This document shows, piece after piece, positions 53,581 to 62,019 of a DNA stretch of 64,000 nucleotides. The stretch covers positions 151,234-215,233 of the forward strand of contig CAYPPG010000002.1 in the NCBI GenBank assembly GCA_964412555.1. Reading direction: 5' to 3'. The notes beneath the pieces are model-generated. The model was not told the origin of the DNA. It saw nothing but the letters and a program-made list of their open reading frames with translations, and ran no database searches. Every line of letters starts with the position of its first letter. Position 1 is the first letter of the stretch. Made by a program: the position numbers and the translations under genes. This DNA is from CAYPPG01 sp964412555. GTDB lineage: Bacteria; Hinthialibacterota; Hinthialibacteria; Hinthialibacterales; Hinthialibacteraceae.

Positions 53581-55029
53581 TCAATACAGTAAGAAATGCT
53601 CGATGGGACTTTCGGAAGAAGGGACAAACGATTCCCAACCTGCATGCAGCATGGAACTCAATTCATTGACCGTGTCCGCCATGACAGGGAACTCGGCAAT
53701 ATTGGTGTTTTCCTGGGGATCGACTTCATGGTCGTACAGCATGCGTGCATAGATTTCCCCGTCTTCACTCCATTCGGTATAGCCATATCGATCGGTTTTG
53801 ATGGTATCCGCATAATAATAGCGGCTGAAAACGGCCTCTTTCCATTCTCGTTCCGGATCGGATAACAAAGGAACAAAACTTGTCCCTTCCAAATGGCTTG
53901 GCAAGTTCAATCCACATAATTCGCATAATGTGGGATAGATATCGACAAACTCGGTCAGCGCATCCGTTTGTATTCCTCCTTCAATGCTGGGGACTTGCAC
54001 GATCAGCGGCGCATTGAGACAGGTGTTGAAATTGGCATGCTTACACCAAAGCCCGTGTTCTCCCAAATTCCACCCATGATCCCCCCATAAGACAACAATA
54101 GTGTTATCTTTTAATCCCAGCGCCTCCAATTCATCGAGCAACAGTCCGATTTGTGCGTCGATATAACTTGTACAAGCATAATACCCGTGAATCAAAGTCC
54201 TGGCGGTTTCATCAGATAGTGCTCCATTAGCGGGAATTCCAAAATAGTCGCGCAGTTCAGTCCAGTTATGCAAAGATTCCTGCGGTGCATTCCGCGGTGC
54301 GAAGGGATTTTCAGCCGTGTCAATATTCTCTTCGTTGTAATAATCCCAATACGTCTTGGGCGCATTGAATGGAAGGTGGGGTTTCATATATCCGACGGCT
54401 AGAAAAAACGGTTCACTGGAATCTTGAAATCGCTGTAAGTAGGAAATAGCCTCTTCGGTCAATTTTCCGTCATTATAAGCAGAATCTTCGACATCGGCAT
54501 TCTCATACGCCGGTCCTTGACCATGTTCTGATTCCAGGGCTTGATTTTCAGCAAGTTGATACCGGCTCTCTGACGGCCGCCATGGCCGTTCACTCCAACT
54601 TCCCGTTCCGTCATCTGGGAAATGATAGACTTTCCCTAACGAGATTGTCGTATAACCGTTATCTTTGAAATGCATAGGAAGACTCAGCCCTCCCGGATAA
54701 TCTTCATCTGCGCGTGCATCATGGCCAATGAAGCGTGTCGGCGTGGGCCGCACGCCGGTCAGTAAACTGGCGCGCGAAGCTCCGCACACGGGAACCTGAC
54801 AAAAACAACGGTTGAACTGCACACTTTCCGCCGCCAAGCGGTCAATGTGTGGAGAGATCATCTGCTGCTGTCCGTAACATCCCAATTGCGGACGCAGATC
54901 ATCTACACAAATGAACAATACATTTAGATTGCTGTTACTCTCCGCTGCAGAAGACGATAGGGGAAATGCATACGATGCAGCTCCCATTCCCAAGGCTGCG
55001 AGAAATGATCGGCGATTGATAGAGTTCAC
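53581..55029 (-). CDS. Exported iduronate-2-sulfatase-like sulfatase, aromatic C-terminal tail
   Basis: A 482-residue type I sulfatase. GTG 55029 is chosen because GGGAGG lies eight bases upstream; the open frame continues to 55134 without a ribosome site. The N-terminus MNSINRRSFLAALGMGAASY is a Tat-like signal. Metal ligands D43-D44 (VDD), the formylglycine site C82 in CGASR, and HGWNLGEHGLW follow the iduronate-sulfatase pattern. The family usually ends near GWxxxxP; here LHAGWESFVP is followed by SSESPIEHFLLY, an extension ending in the aromatic tail. The cysteine needs conversion to formylglycine by an FGE elsewhere. First gene of a pair with GH39; probable target a sulfated polysaccharide. 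Confidence 0.9.
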   Translation of the reverse strand: MNSINRRSFLAALGMGAASYAFPLSSSAAESNSNLNVLFICVDDLRPQLGCYGQQQMISPHIDRLAAESVQFNRCFCQVPVCGASRASLLTGVRPTPTRFIGHDARADEDYPGGLSLPMHFKDNGYTTISLGKVYHFPDDGTGSWSERPWRPSESRYQLAENQALESEHGQGPAYENADVEDSAYNDGKLTEEAISYLQRFQDSSEPFFLAVGYMKPHLPFNAPKTYWDYYNEENIDTAENPFAPRNAPQESLHNWTELRDYFGIPANGALSDETARTLIHGYYACTSYIDAQIGLLLDELEALGLKDNTIVVLWGDHGWNLGEHGLWCKHANFNTCLNAPLIVQVPSIEGGIQTDALTEFVDIYPTLCELCGLNLPSHLEGTSFVPLLSDPEREWKEAVFSRYYYADTIKTDRYGYTEWSEDGEIYARMLYDHEVDPQENTNIAEFPVMADTVNELSSMLHAGWESFVPSSESPIEHFLLY

Positions 55030-55167
55030 GAGATATTCCCTCCCATTGTAGAAAGATATTGAGTTTTTATAATGAGTAACGAAGAAACAGTCCATTTTAT
55101 TGAATGGAAATTGAATTTTCCCCTGCATCGTCAAGTATGAGATGTGAGCGTTTACGGAAAGGAGAAA

Positions 55168-58100
55168 TTACAAGGTTCGAAATTCGGGCAATTCTTCATT
55201 CTCTCTCGGATACTTTTCCCATTCGTTTTCTGCTACCACCACCCGATTTCTTCCTTTTTCTTTGGCTTCATACAATGCCCGGTCTGCTACCCCGATTAAC
55301 ATGAGCGGGGTGGTTTCCGCAGTTGGAACCGTCCCCGCGATCCCAAAACTGACAGTGACATATTTTTCTTTCACGCCATCGGCATGCGGCAATTGCATGC
55401 GGTAGATTGCTCTTCGAATTTTTTCCGATACATAGGCGGCTTGCTTGGGAGTCGTATTGGATAAAACGATGACGAATTCCTCGCCTCCGTATCGGGCTAC
55501 GAGATCGCCGGGCCGCCGAACGTGGTTTTGGATCATACGTGCGACCCGAATGAGGCATAGATCCCCCTGTTGATGACCATAGGTGTCATTGAATTTTTTA
55601 AAATGATCAATATCGCATATCACCACCGACATTGGTAGAGACTCTCGTCGCGCTCGTTTCCATTCATGCTCCATATGCTGCTCTAACCGCCGCCGATTCG
55701 GAATCCCCGTTAAACCGTCCAGAAAGGACATCTCTTCCAATCGTGCATTCGCTTCCTTCAATTCGAGGCTTTGATCTCTCAATAGTGCGGTTTGCCGTTT
55801 CACCTCTTCCGCGAGGCGCTGTCGATGTCTTTTCAACGTGTTGACGCGGATCCCATGCACAAGCAAGATCAGCAAAAAGATTCCGGTTATCACGAAGACC
55901 CGGAACCAAGCCGTCTGCCAAAACGGGGGAGCAATGATCACAGAAACGGAGGTGCCCTTTTGATTCCACACCCCGTCGTTATTGGACCCGATAACTTGGA
56001 ATGTGTACTCACCCGGTGCGAGAGTCGTGTACCGCGCAGAACGTTCGGAATCGCTTTCATTCCAGGACGGCTCGATGTCGAGCATCCGAAACTTATATTG
56101 GTTTTTGCTGGACTGCGTATAATTGAGCGCGGCGAATTCAAAGGTGATGAAATTCTGCCAATAATTCAGCTGCAAGGTGGGATTTGGTTCATACAAGAAA
56201 GCCAAGGGATATGGCTCACCCATGACTTGAATGGAAGTGATCACAATAGGGGGAACGATTTCATTTTTCCGAATTTGGTCCGGCCAAATCCGGTTGAATC
56301 CGTTCAAGCCGCCAAAATACAATTCGCCTTGGGAACCTTTGCAGCAGGTACCGATGGTGAACGACCAGTCTTGCAGTCCGTCCGAGAGACCGAAATTCCG
56401 GAATGTCCCCTCTTCGAACCGATAGTAACTGATCCCATGATCGGTACTGATCCAAAGATTACTGTTGTTATCTTCCAGAATCCCTTTGACGACGTTGTTC
56501 GCTAAACCATCCTTTTCCGTATATTGGTAAAATGTCATCGTTTCCGGATTGAGTCGCTGCAAACCTTTATCCGACCCGATCCACAAATAGCCGCGCCGAT
56601 CTTGAAAGATGGAAGAGATGAAATTCCCTTGCAAAGAATCGGGACGCTTCGGTTCTTCTTTGAAAATTTCAAAATGATCCTCTTCGGGGATATATCGATT
56701 TAATCCCCCGTTGTCAGTGCCGATCCATAAGTTCCCACTACGATCCACGAAGAGTGCGCGAATGAACACATCGCTCAAACTATGTGGATCGGATTCGTCC
56801 GGACGATAATTTGTAAACTGTTCCGTCTTCGGATCGTAACGATTTAAGCCGTTATGCTCGGTTCCGATCCAGATGGCTCCTTCCTGATCCTCACAGAGTG
56901 CCCGGAAATAATCCCCTTGAAGTTTACCGGGGGTATTTTCTTTTTTGTAATAATGAACGAAGGATTCGCTTTCTCGATCAAAACGGCTTAGTGCTCCCTG
57001 CCATGAGCCTACCCAAAGATTGTCTTTCGAATCAATCAGCAACGATATGACCGTGTTGCTGCTGAGGCTTTTTGGATCATTGGCGTCATTGGTGTAATGA
57101 GTAAATGTTTCCGTTTTGGGATCAAAACGATTGAGTCCCCCGCCGTCTGTGCCGATCCAAATCTCACCGTTGGTATCCGTACATAAAGCATACACTTTGC
57201 TATCGCTCAAAGAATTGTCATTTTTCGGATTGTGTTCAAAATGGCGGAAATGATTTTCGCTCGGGTCATAACGGCAGACACCGGCGTCAATCGTTCCCAG
57301 CCAGATTCCACCGGCTCGATCTTCATAAAAACTGAGAACCGTATCGCTGCTCAAACTGGCGGAGTCGCCGGGATCATGTGACATTGTACGAAACTGTTCC
57401 GTTTTCGGATCGAAGAGTGATACGCCACCATTTCGGGTTTCAAACCAAAATATTCCCGAGGGATCTTGAGCAATATTCATAACGATATCGCTGCTCAATG
57501 AGTTGGGTTCTTTTTTTTTGTACTCATAGCGTTTGAAGGTTTCACTAGATGGATCGAATCGAAACAGACCGAGCGCCCATGTTCCCAACCAAATATATCC
57601 ATTCTCATCACAGTGGATGTCCAGTACATCCGGTATCTCTTCCCCTGTGGAACCGGGATATTGTTCATCGATCGCTTTGACGATATACCGGGTAAATTGT
57701 TCGGATTCGGGATCGAATCGATTCAAAAAACCATCGTTCAACAAACCTATCCACAAATGCCCTTTATCATCTTCTGTGATGCAGCGGACACTGTCGGAGC
57801 CGATGCTGTTCGGATTGTCGGCATCGTGCAGGTAGGAAGTAAATGTGCGTGTCTGCCGATTGAATAAATGCAAACCGCCTTCCTGTGTGGCGATCCAGAG
57901 ACGCCCTTGCCGGTCCTCGTAGATATTGTTGATAAAGTCATTGCGCAAGGCTGTTGGATCATTCGTATTCTGAAGAAAGCAAGTGACATTTTCCGATAAA
58001 AGATCGAAACGGTTCAATCCCTCTCTCGTCCCGATCCATAAGTCCCCTTCTCGATCGATGAGAAGACATTTGATATCGTTGTTTGATAACGTACCCGTTT

Positions 58101-58416
58101 GTTCCGGATCGGAATAGTACACCTTGAATTCATACCCATCGTATCGGTTCAGACCGTTTTCCGTTCCAAACCACATGAATCCATATTGATCCTGGACAAT
58201 TGAAGTGACCAGATTGTCTGATAACCCGGCTTTCTGATTCACCCGCTCGAAAGTAATCGATTCCGGGAAATTTGCATTGGATAGATCGTTACTTGCTTCA
58301 AGTTCGAATGGTAAAATCGGCATGAGTAGAAACAGAAATAAACATCTTTGAGACCATATGCAATGGTTTCTTAGGTAGTGTGGTATCGAAGACTGCTTGT
58401 TTTGATACGTTATCAT
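55168..58416 (-). CDS. Periplasmic-propeller sensor with GGDEF diguanylate cyclase
   Basis: A 1082-residue hybrid. The signal region is RCLFLFLLMPILPFELEA. Residues 55-760 contain many two-component-regulator propeller repeats (DNLVTSIVQDQYGFMWFGTE, GLNRYDGYEF) and then a Y_Y_Y domain (ARYTTLAPGEYTFQVIG). One membrane helix (VFVITGIFLLILLVHGIRV) and a coiled segment lead to a C-terminal GGDEF domain with the active site GGEEF at 55474-55488 and an RPGD inhibitory site five residues before it. It makes c-di-GMP. In Bacteroidetes this propeller fuses to kinases; here the output is c-di-GMP. Start ATG 58416 lies just after the URO-D stop; alternatives are 58440 or 58467. Confidence 0.87.
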   Translation of the reverse strand: MITYQNKQSSIPHYLRNHCIWSQRCLFLFLLMPILPFELEASNDLSNANFPESITFERVNQKAGLSDNLVTSIVQDQYGFMWFGTENGLNRYDGYEFKVYYSDPEQTGTLSNNDIKCLLIDREGDLWIGTREGLNRFDLLSENVTCFLQNTNDPTALRNDFINNIYEDRQGRLWIATQEGGLHLFNRQTRTFTSYLHDADNPNSIGSDSVRCITEDDKGHLWIGLLNDGFLNRFDPESEQFTRYIVKAIDEQYPGSTGEEIPDVLDIHCDENGYIWLGTWALGLFRFDPSSETFKRYEYKKKEPNSLSSDIVMNIAQDPSGIFWFETRNGGVSLFDPKTEQFRTMSHDPGDSASLSSDTVLSFYEDRAGGIWLGTIDAGVCRYDPSENHFRHFEHNPKNDNSLSDSKVYALCTDTNGEIWIGTDGGGLNRFDPKTETFTHYTNDANDPKSLSSNTVISLLIDSKDNLWVGSWQGALSRFDRESESFVHYYKKENTPGKLQGDYFRALCEDQEGAIWIGTEHNGLNRYDPKTEQFTNYRPDESDPHSLSDVFIRALFVDRSGNLWIGTDNGGLNRYIPEEDHFEIFKEEPKRPDSLQGNFISSIFQDRRGYLWIGSDKGLQRLNPETMTFYQYTEKDGLANNVVKGILEDNNSNLWISTDHGISYYRFEEGTFRNFGLSDGLQDWSFTIGTCCKGSQGELYFGGLNGFNRIWPDQIRKNEIVPPIVITSIQVMGEPYPLAFLYEPNPTLQLNYWQNFITFEFAALNYTQSSKNQYKFRMLDIEPSWNESDSERSARYTTLAPGEYTFQVIGSNNDGVWNQKGTSVSVIIAPPFWQTAWFRVFVITGIFLLILLVHGIRVNTLKRHRQRLAEEVKRQTALLRDQSLELKEANARLEEMSFLDGLTGIPNRRRLEQHMEHEWKRARRESLPMSVVICDIDHFKKFNDTYGHQQGDLCLIRVARMIQNHVRRPGDLVARYGGEEFVIVLSNTTPKQAAYVSEKIRRAIYRMQLPHADGVKEKYVTVSFGIAGTVPTAETTPLMLIGVADRALYEAKEKGRNRVVVAENEWEKYPRENEELPEFRTL

Positions 58417-58420
58417 TGCC

Positions 58421-59530
58421 TTATGATCTTTCCTGTTCATGAGGGATATTGTGAGAAATCCGATCACATTCCTGTATTATGAAATGAATTCTCTCATTCT
58501 CCGTTCCCGCGTCGATATCCGCGAAAACAATATCGCAAGGACCGAACTCTCTTCCTATCACTTCAAGATCGGTGCGAATCTCCGGTTGCGGTTTCGAACA
58601 TAAATCCATCGGAGTATACATAATCGCTCTCCGGGCATTGGGGAACAGGATTCGCGCCCTTCTCAGGTCGGATTGGATTCCCATATCGATATATCCAACA
58701 TTTTCTATTGTAGCATAATCTTCGAGATATGGGTTTGCATTCCATGCACAATTATGAATTCCAATCAAACCGAATGCCTTCGCAATTCTTTGATCGAGGG
58801 GGAGCAGGAATTCTCGATATAGTTTGGGGGATATCATATTCACTAAACAGTTACTGATGGTAAAGAATCCAATCTCTACACCGCTTTTCCTTTGCCGCTC
58901 ATGAATCTGTTTACAGGCATCGATCATTGTTGTGCAGACACAATCGAACAAATGCTTGCAGCGTGTGGGATTTTCGATCATATCTGTAAACAATTGCTCA
59001 CCCCTCAATCGATGCGCATTATTCAATACCCCTTGCCAATTGATATAGCCTTCGATACGTCCCTCGGATTCGGCAATTCGGTCGAGTTGTAAGAGGAGGT
59101 TTTGAAAAAATGAATTTCTCCCGAGATGCGGAATTTGTAACGTTTCGATTTCCTCATCGTTGAAATATTGCCTCTTACAATCCGGCCAACCATCTTTTTC
59201 GTATCGAATGGGAATTCCATAGATTCCTGCAACGGTACAGGCTCCGAAAGTTCCCGTCAGCAAATCCAACGGCTTGTCTTTTTGATCAATCCTTCCGATT
59301 CTTATCCCTGGAAAACGGCACCGTACCTCCTTTCGCATGGCGAGCACGGTTTCCCGCCGGTAAAGTGGATTACTGTGCCATTCTTCTTGAAAATCGATAC
59401 CCAACGCTTGATGATACCATCTCGGAGTGAAGCCGATTTCCGGCCGAAGAAACGGTTCATCGCCTTCTGCCTTTCTCCGTGTAGCGGGCGCCGAAGGCGC
59501 GATATAACTGATCAATTGATCCGTTTTCAT
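58421..59530 (-). CDS. Uroporphyrinogen decarboxylase-like (URO-D superfamily) protein
   Basis: A 369-residue member of the URO-D/MtaA-like superfamily. It resembles the methyltransferase/decarboxylase branch, with RPEIGFTPRWYHQALGIDFQ, KDKPLDLLTGTFGACTVAGI, EGYINWQGVLNNAHRLRGEQ and GLIGIHNCAWNANPYL; the His-Cys pair is a candidate zinc site. The classical URO-D active-site motif is not clear. Such proteins are expanded in Hydrogenedentes- and Poribacteria-like genomes and are thought to act on small methylated or carboxylated substrates; the substrate here is unknown. The stop ends four bases before the sensor gene, so the two probably share a transcript. Confidence 0.65.
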   Translation of the reverse strand: MKTDQLISYIAPSAPATRRKAEGDEPFLRPEIGFTPRWYHQALGIDFQEEWHSNPLYRRETVLAMRKEVRCRFPGIRIGRIDQKDKPLDLLTGTFGACTVAGIYGIPIRYEKDGWPDCKRQYFNDEEIETLQIPHLGRNSFFQNLLLQLDRIAESEGRIEGYINWQGVLNNAHRLRGEQLFTDMIENPTRCKHLFDCVCTTMIDACKQIHERQRKSGVEIGFFTISNCLVNMISPKLYREFLLPLDQRIAKAFGLIGIHNCAWNANPYLEDYATIENVGYIDMGIQSDLRRARILFPNARRAIMYTPMDLCSKPQPEIRTDLEVIGREFGPCDIVFADIDAGTENERIHFIIQECDRISHNIPHEQERS

Positions 59531-59603
59531 ATCCTTTTACAGAGTGTATGAATCGCTTTGTCTATTCACTCATCTCGATACTCTTGCGATAAAAAGAAGA
59601 AAA

Positions 59604-59960
59604 TCAAGACGATTTCTGCCCGACAAAATGATCCACTCGATCTTTGAACAGCACATTGAATGTTGTCAACGTTCCGTAAATTCTCGTGAGATATTGTTGG
59701 AGGTTGACCTTGTCTTCATCGTCCAGTTTCTTATTGGAATTGATGGCTTGTTCCATCACGCGCAAGCGGTCGCGGACCATCACGATTTTGTGAAAAAAAG
59801 CCTCAATCGGGATTTCTTTCTCTTGCATACTGGCATCGCGAGGCACCATGATCAACCGCCCCCCGATCCAGCGGTCCCCCAAAGGGGTATGGCCAACCGG
59901 CAAATCTTCCTGAATAATCTCCCGCAACATTTTTTTTAATTCGTCTTTTGTGATTTCCAT
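59604..59960 (-). CDS. Hypothetical 118-residue protein
   Basis: A small soluble protein. It reads MEITKDELKKMLREIIQED, LPVGHTPLGDRWIGGRLIMV, then two helical segments (EKEIPIEAFFHKIVMVRDRL and DEDKVNLQQYLTRIYGTL). The first half looks like a short beta-rich unit and the rest a helical bundle. No family recognised and no signal peptide. It lies 73 bases upstream of the URO-D gene on the same strand, perhaps the head of that operon. A GGTGGAAAG sequence precedes the ATG at 59960. Confidence 0.6.
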   Translation of the reverse strand: MEITKDELKKMLREIIQEDLPVGHTPLGDRWIGGRLIMVPRDASMQEKEIPIEAFFHKIVMVRDRLRVMEQAINSNKKLDDEDKVNLQQYLTRIYGTLTTFNVLFKDRVDHFVGQKSS

Positions 59961-60171
59961 ATACTTTCCACCTCAGATACAATTTCTTGCTGATCAATTC
60001 ATGTTGAGTAAGCAAACATCTTGCTTGATGACTTATAAAACGTTAATACTTTTTCAACGGACGTGAAAGACCTGTATATTCGTCTCTTGACCAAATTTCC
60101 AGGGATACCGCTTCTCAAACAATCGTTTTTGAATTATTACTATAGAAACGAACATACCCTGTTGTTTTGGG

Positions 60172-60219
60172 GTGTAGACCTCGGGTCTTCACGTGTGTTC
60201 TGCAGACCAGAGGTCTGCA
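60172..60219. repeat. Two adjacent palindromes ahead of the phosphatase gene
   Basis: GTGtAGACC-TCG-GGTCTtCAC (60172-60192, one mismatch) and TGCAGACC-AGA-GGTCTGCA (60201-60219). They lie 36 bases or more before the ATG at 60255 in the gap 59961-60254; the rest of the gap shows nothing. Confidence 0.65.
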
Positions 60220-60254
60220 CCACAATGATTTTCTAAGAACGCTGAGGGAACAAC

Positions 60255-60875
60255 ATGATCTTGTATCTGGTTCGCCATGGGCAATCGGAAGGCAATGTCT
60301 TACAGAAAAAAGGCCTCGATCCACCGATGACACAACTTGGCATCCGTCAAATTCATTTAGCCGCGCAACGCATGCAGAAGGAAGAAATTACCCATTTTTA
60401 TAGCAGCCCACTTTATCGGGCACTGGAAAGTATGGAAATCTATCGTGAGTATTTCGGGAAAGAACCGGTGATTTCTCCTCTATTTTGTGAAATTTGGGGG
60501 AGCCATTGGCATGCCAGAAGCGTAGACGAATTGAAGAAGCGTTTTCCGTGGGCGCATTTTCCGAAATCGATGGCGCAGGATCGCTGGTGGCCGATCCAAG
60601 AGGAAAGCCGTACCACACAAATACAGCGTATACGGCAGGCCATTGAGTTGATTTTCCAAAATCATCTTAACCGGAATGATCGGATTTGCTTGATTAGTCA
60701 TGTCGAAATGGGAAATGTTTTCTGGCATGTTTTGTTAGGACTGGAGTGTAACGGGAAATTCTATTTCCAGCAGAGAAATGCGGCATGTACGAAAATTGAA
60801 ATGGATAACAATCAATCAATTCAAGTCTGTTATATGAACGATGTCACTCATCTATCGGCAGACTTGTGGACATGA
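60255..60875 (+). CDS. Histidine phosphatase (phosphoglycerate mutase-like)
   Basis: A 206-residue branch-1 histidine phosphatase. The nucleophile motif is LVRHGQSEGN (RHG) near residue 8, and the second His lies in CLISHVEMGN. Conserved Arg and Glu pattern: FYSSPLYRALESMEIY and FCEIWGSHWHARS. Substrate cannot be told; relatives act on sugar phosphates or nucleotides. GAGGGAAC precedes the ATG. It stands alone, 65 bases before the oxidoreductase gene. Confidence 0.85.
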   Translation: MILYLVRHGQSEGNVLQKKGLDPPMTQLGIRQIHLAAQRMQKEEITHFYSSPLYRALESMEIYREYFGKEPVISPLFCEIWGSHWHARSVDELKKRFPWAHFPKSMAQDRWWPIQEESRTTQIQRIRQAIELIFQNHLNRNDRICLISHVEMGNVFWHVLLGLECNGKFYFQQRNAACTKIEMDNNQSIQVCYMNDVTHLSADLWT

Positions 60876-60940
60876 GATAGAATAATTGGTGAAAGGGAGT
60901 CAAAAAGAATGAATCATGATGACAAGGAGTTGACTACTCG

Positions 60941-62005
60941 ATGAAATCAAAACATGAAATCTCTGTCGGGATCATTGGAATGGGGATGATCGGACTCGAA
61001 CACATTCGGGCTTTTCGGTCCATTCCGCGCTGCTCTGTTATCGCTGTAGCCGATACAAATGAAGAAGCGTTGAAAAAAGCGGTGAAAGAGTTTTCCATTC
61101 CTTACTCTTTCACCGATTATCATGAAATGTTGAAAGTGGATGAGCTGGATGCTGTCATTGTGTGTGTACCCCCTTTTGCCCACGAAGAAATGGTGCTGGC
61201 TTCATTAGCCGCCGGGAAACATGTGTTGAGTGAAAAACCGATCGGAATTACACCTGAATCCGTACAAAAGATGGCGAAACGAGCGAAAAAATCCGGCAAA
61301 ATTCTCGCCTCTTGTTCCTCTCGTTTTCGGTTTAGTCCAACCGTGCAAAAAGCGAAAGAAATCATCGATTCCGGAGAATTGGGGGATATTTATCATGTCT
61401 ATATTTCCGGCATCTCCCGCCGAAATCGTCCCGGTCTCGATTATCATCCCCTGGCGAAATGGTCTTTGGACAAGTCAAAATCCGGTGGAGGCGCATTGTT
61501 GGATTGGGGAATCTACGATATCAATATTCTCTTCGGCTTGATTGACGATCTCGAGATCAAACGGGTTGACGGGTATTGTTTTCGGGGAATCGATCAGCCG
61601 GATTTGGGCGAGGCCGTCTTCGATGTGGAAGAACACGGAGGAGCGATTTTGCGCTGCAGCCAGGAAAGAACGGTGTATTGGGAACGCTCCTGGGCGGCTC
61701 ATATGAACAGCCGCAATACCATTCGCCTGTTTGGTTCTCAAGCCGGTATCGCGTTCGATCCTTTGTCATGGCCCCGGAATGTTTTTTTCGAAATATATGA
61801 AGACCGAAGTGGAAAACCGGTTACTATTGCCCCCGATACACATTTCGAAAGTTGTAACGTTTTGTTGTCCGTGGTGCAAGATTTCATCGACGCGATTCGA
61901 AAAAATATCCCTCCCATGACCTCGGGAGAAGATGAAATGAAGTTCCTTCGTGTCATCCAGGCTGTTTACCGGTCCCATCAAAAGAACACTTCTGTAAGTG
62001 TTTGA
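60941..62005 (+). CDS. Gfo/Idh/MocA family oxidoreductase
   Basis: A 354-residue cytosolic NAD(P)-dependent dehydrogenase. The Rossmann start is VGIIGMGMIGLEHIRAFRSI, the cofactor-region motif LSEKPIGITPES has the catalytic EKP lysine, and the alpha/beta domain holds GGGALLDWGIYDINILFGLI, the typical D-x3-D/H catalytic region. No signal peptide, unlike the family member at 20434. Substrate unknown, commonly a sugar or inositol. AAGGAGTTG precedes the ATG. It and the phosphatase may form one transcript. Confidence 0.87.
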   Translation: MKSKHEISVGIIGMGMIGLEHIRAFRSIPRCSVIAVADTNEEALKKAVKEFSIPYSFTDYHEMLKVDELDAVIVCVPPFAHEEMVLASLAAGKHVLSEKPIGITPESVQKMAKRAKKSGKILASCSSRFRFSPTVQKAKEIIDSGELGDIYHVYISGISRRNRPGLDYHPLAKWSLDKSKSGGGALLDWGIYDINILFGLIDDLEIKRVDGYCFRGIDQPDLGEAVFDVEEHGGAILRCSQERTVYWERSWAAHMNSRNTIRLFGSQAGIAFDPLSWPRNVFFEIYEDRSGKPVTIAPDTHFESCNVLLSVVQDFIDAIRKNIPPMTSGEDEMKFLRVIQAVYRSHQKNTSVSV

Positions 62006-62019
62006 ACATGAATCCGATG

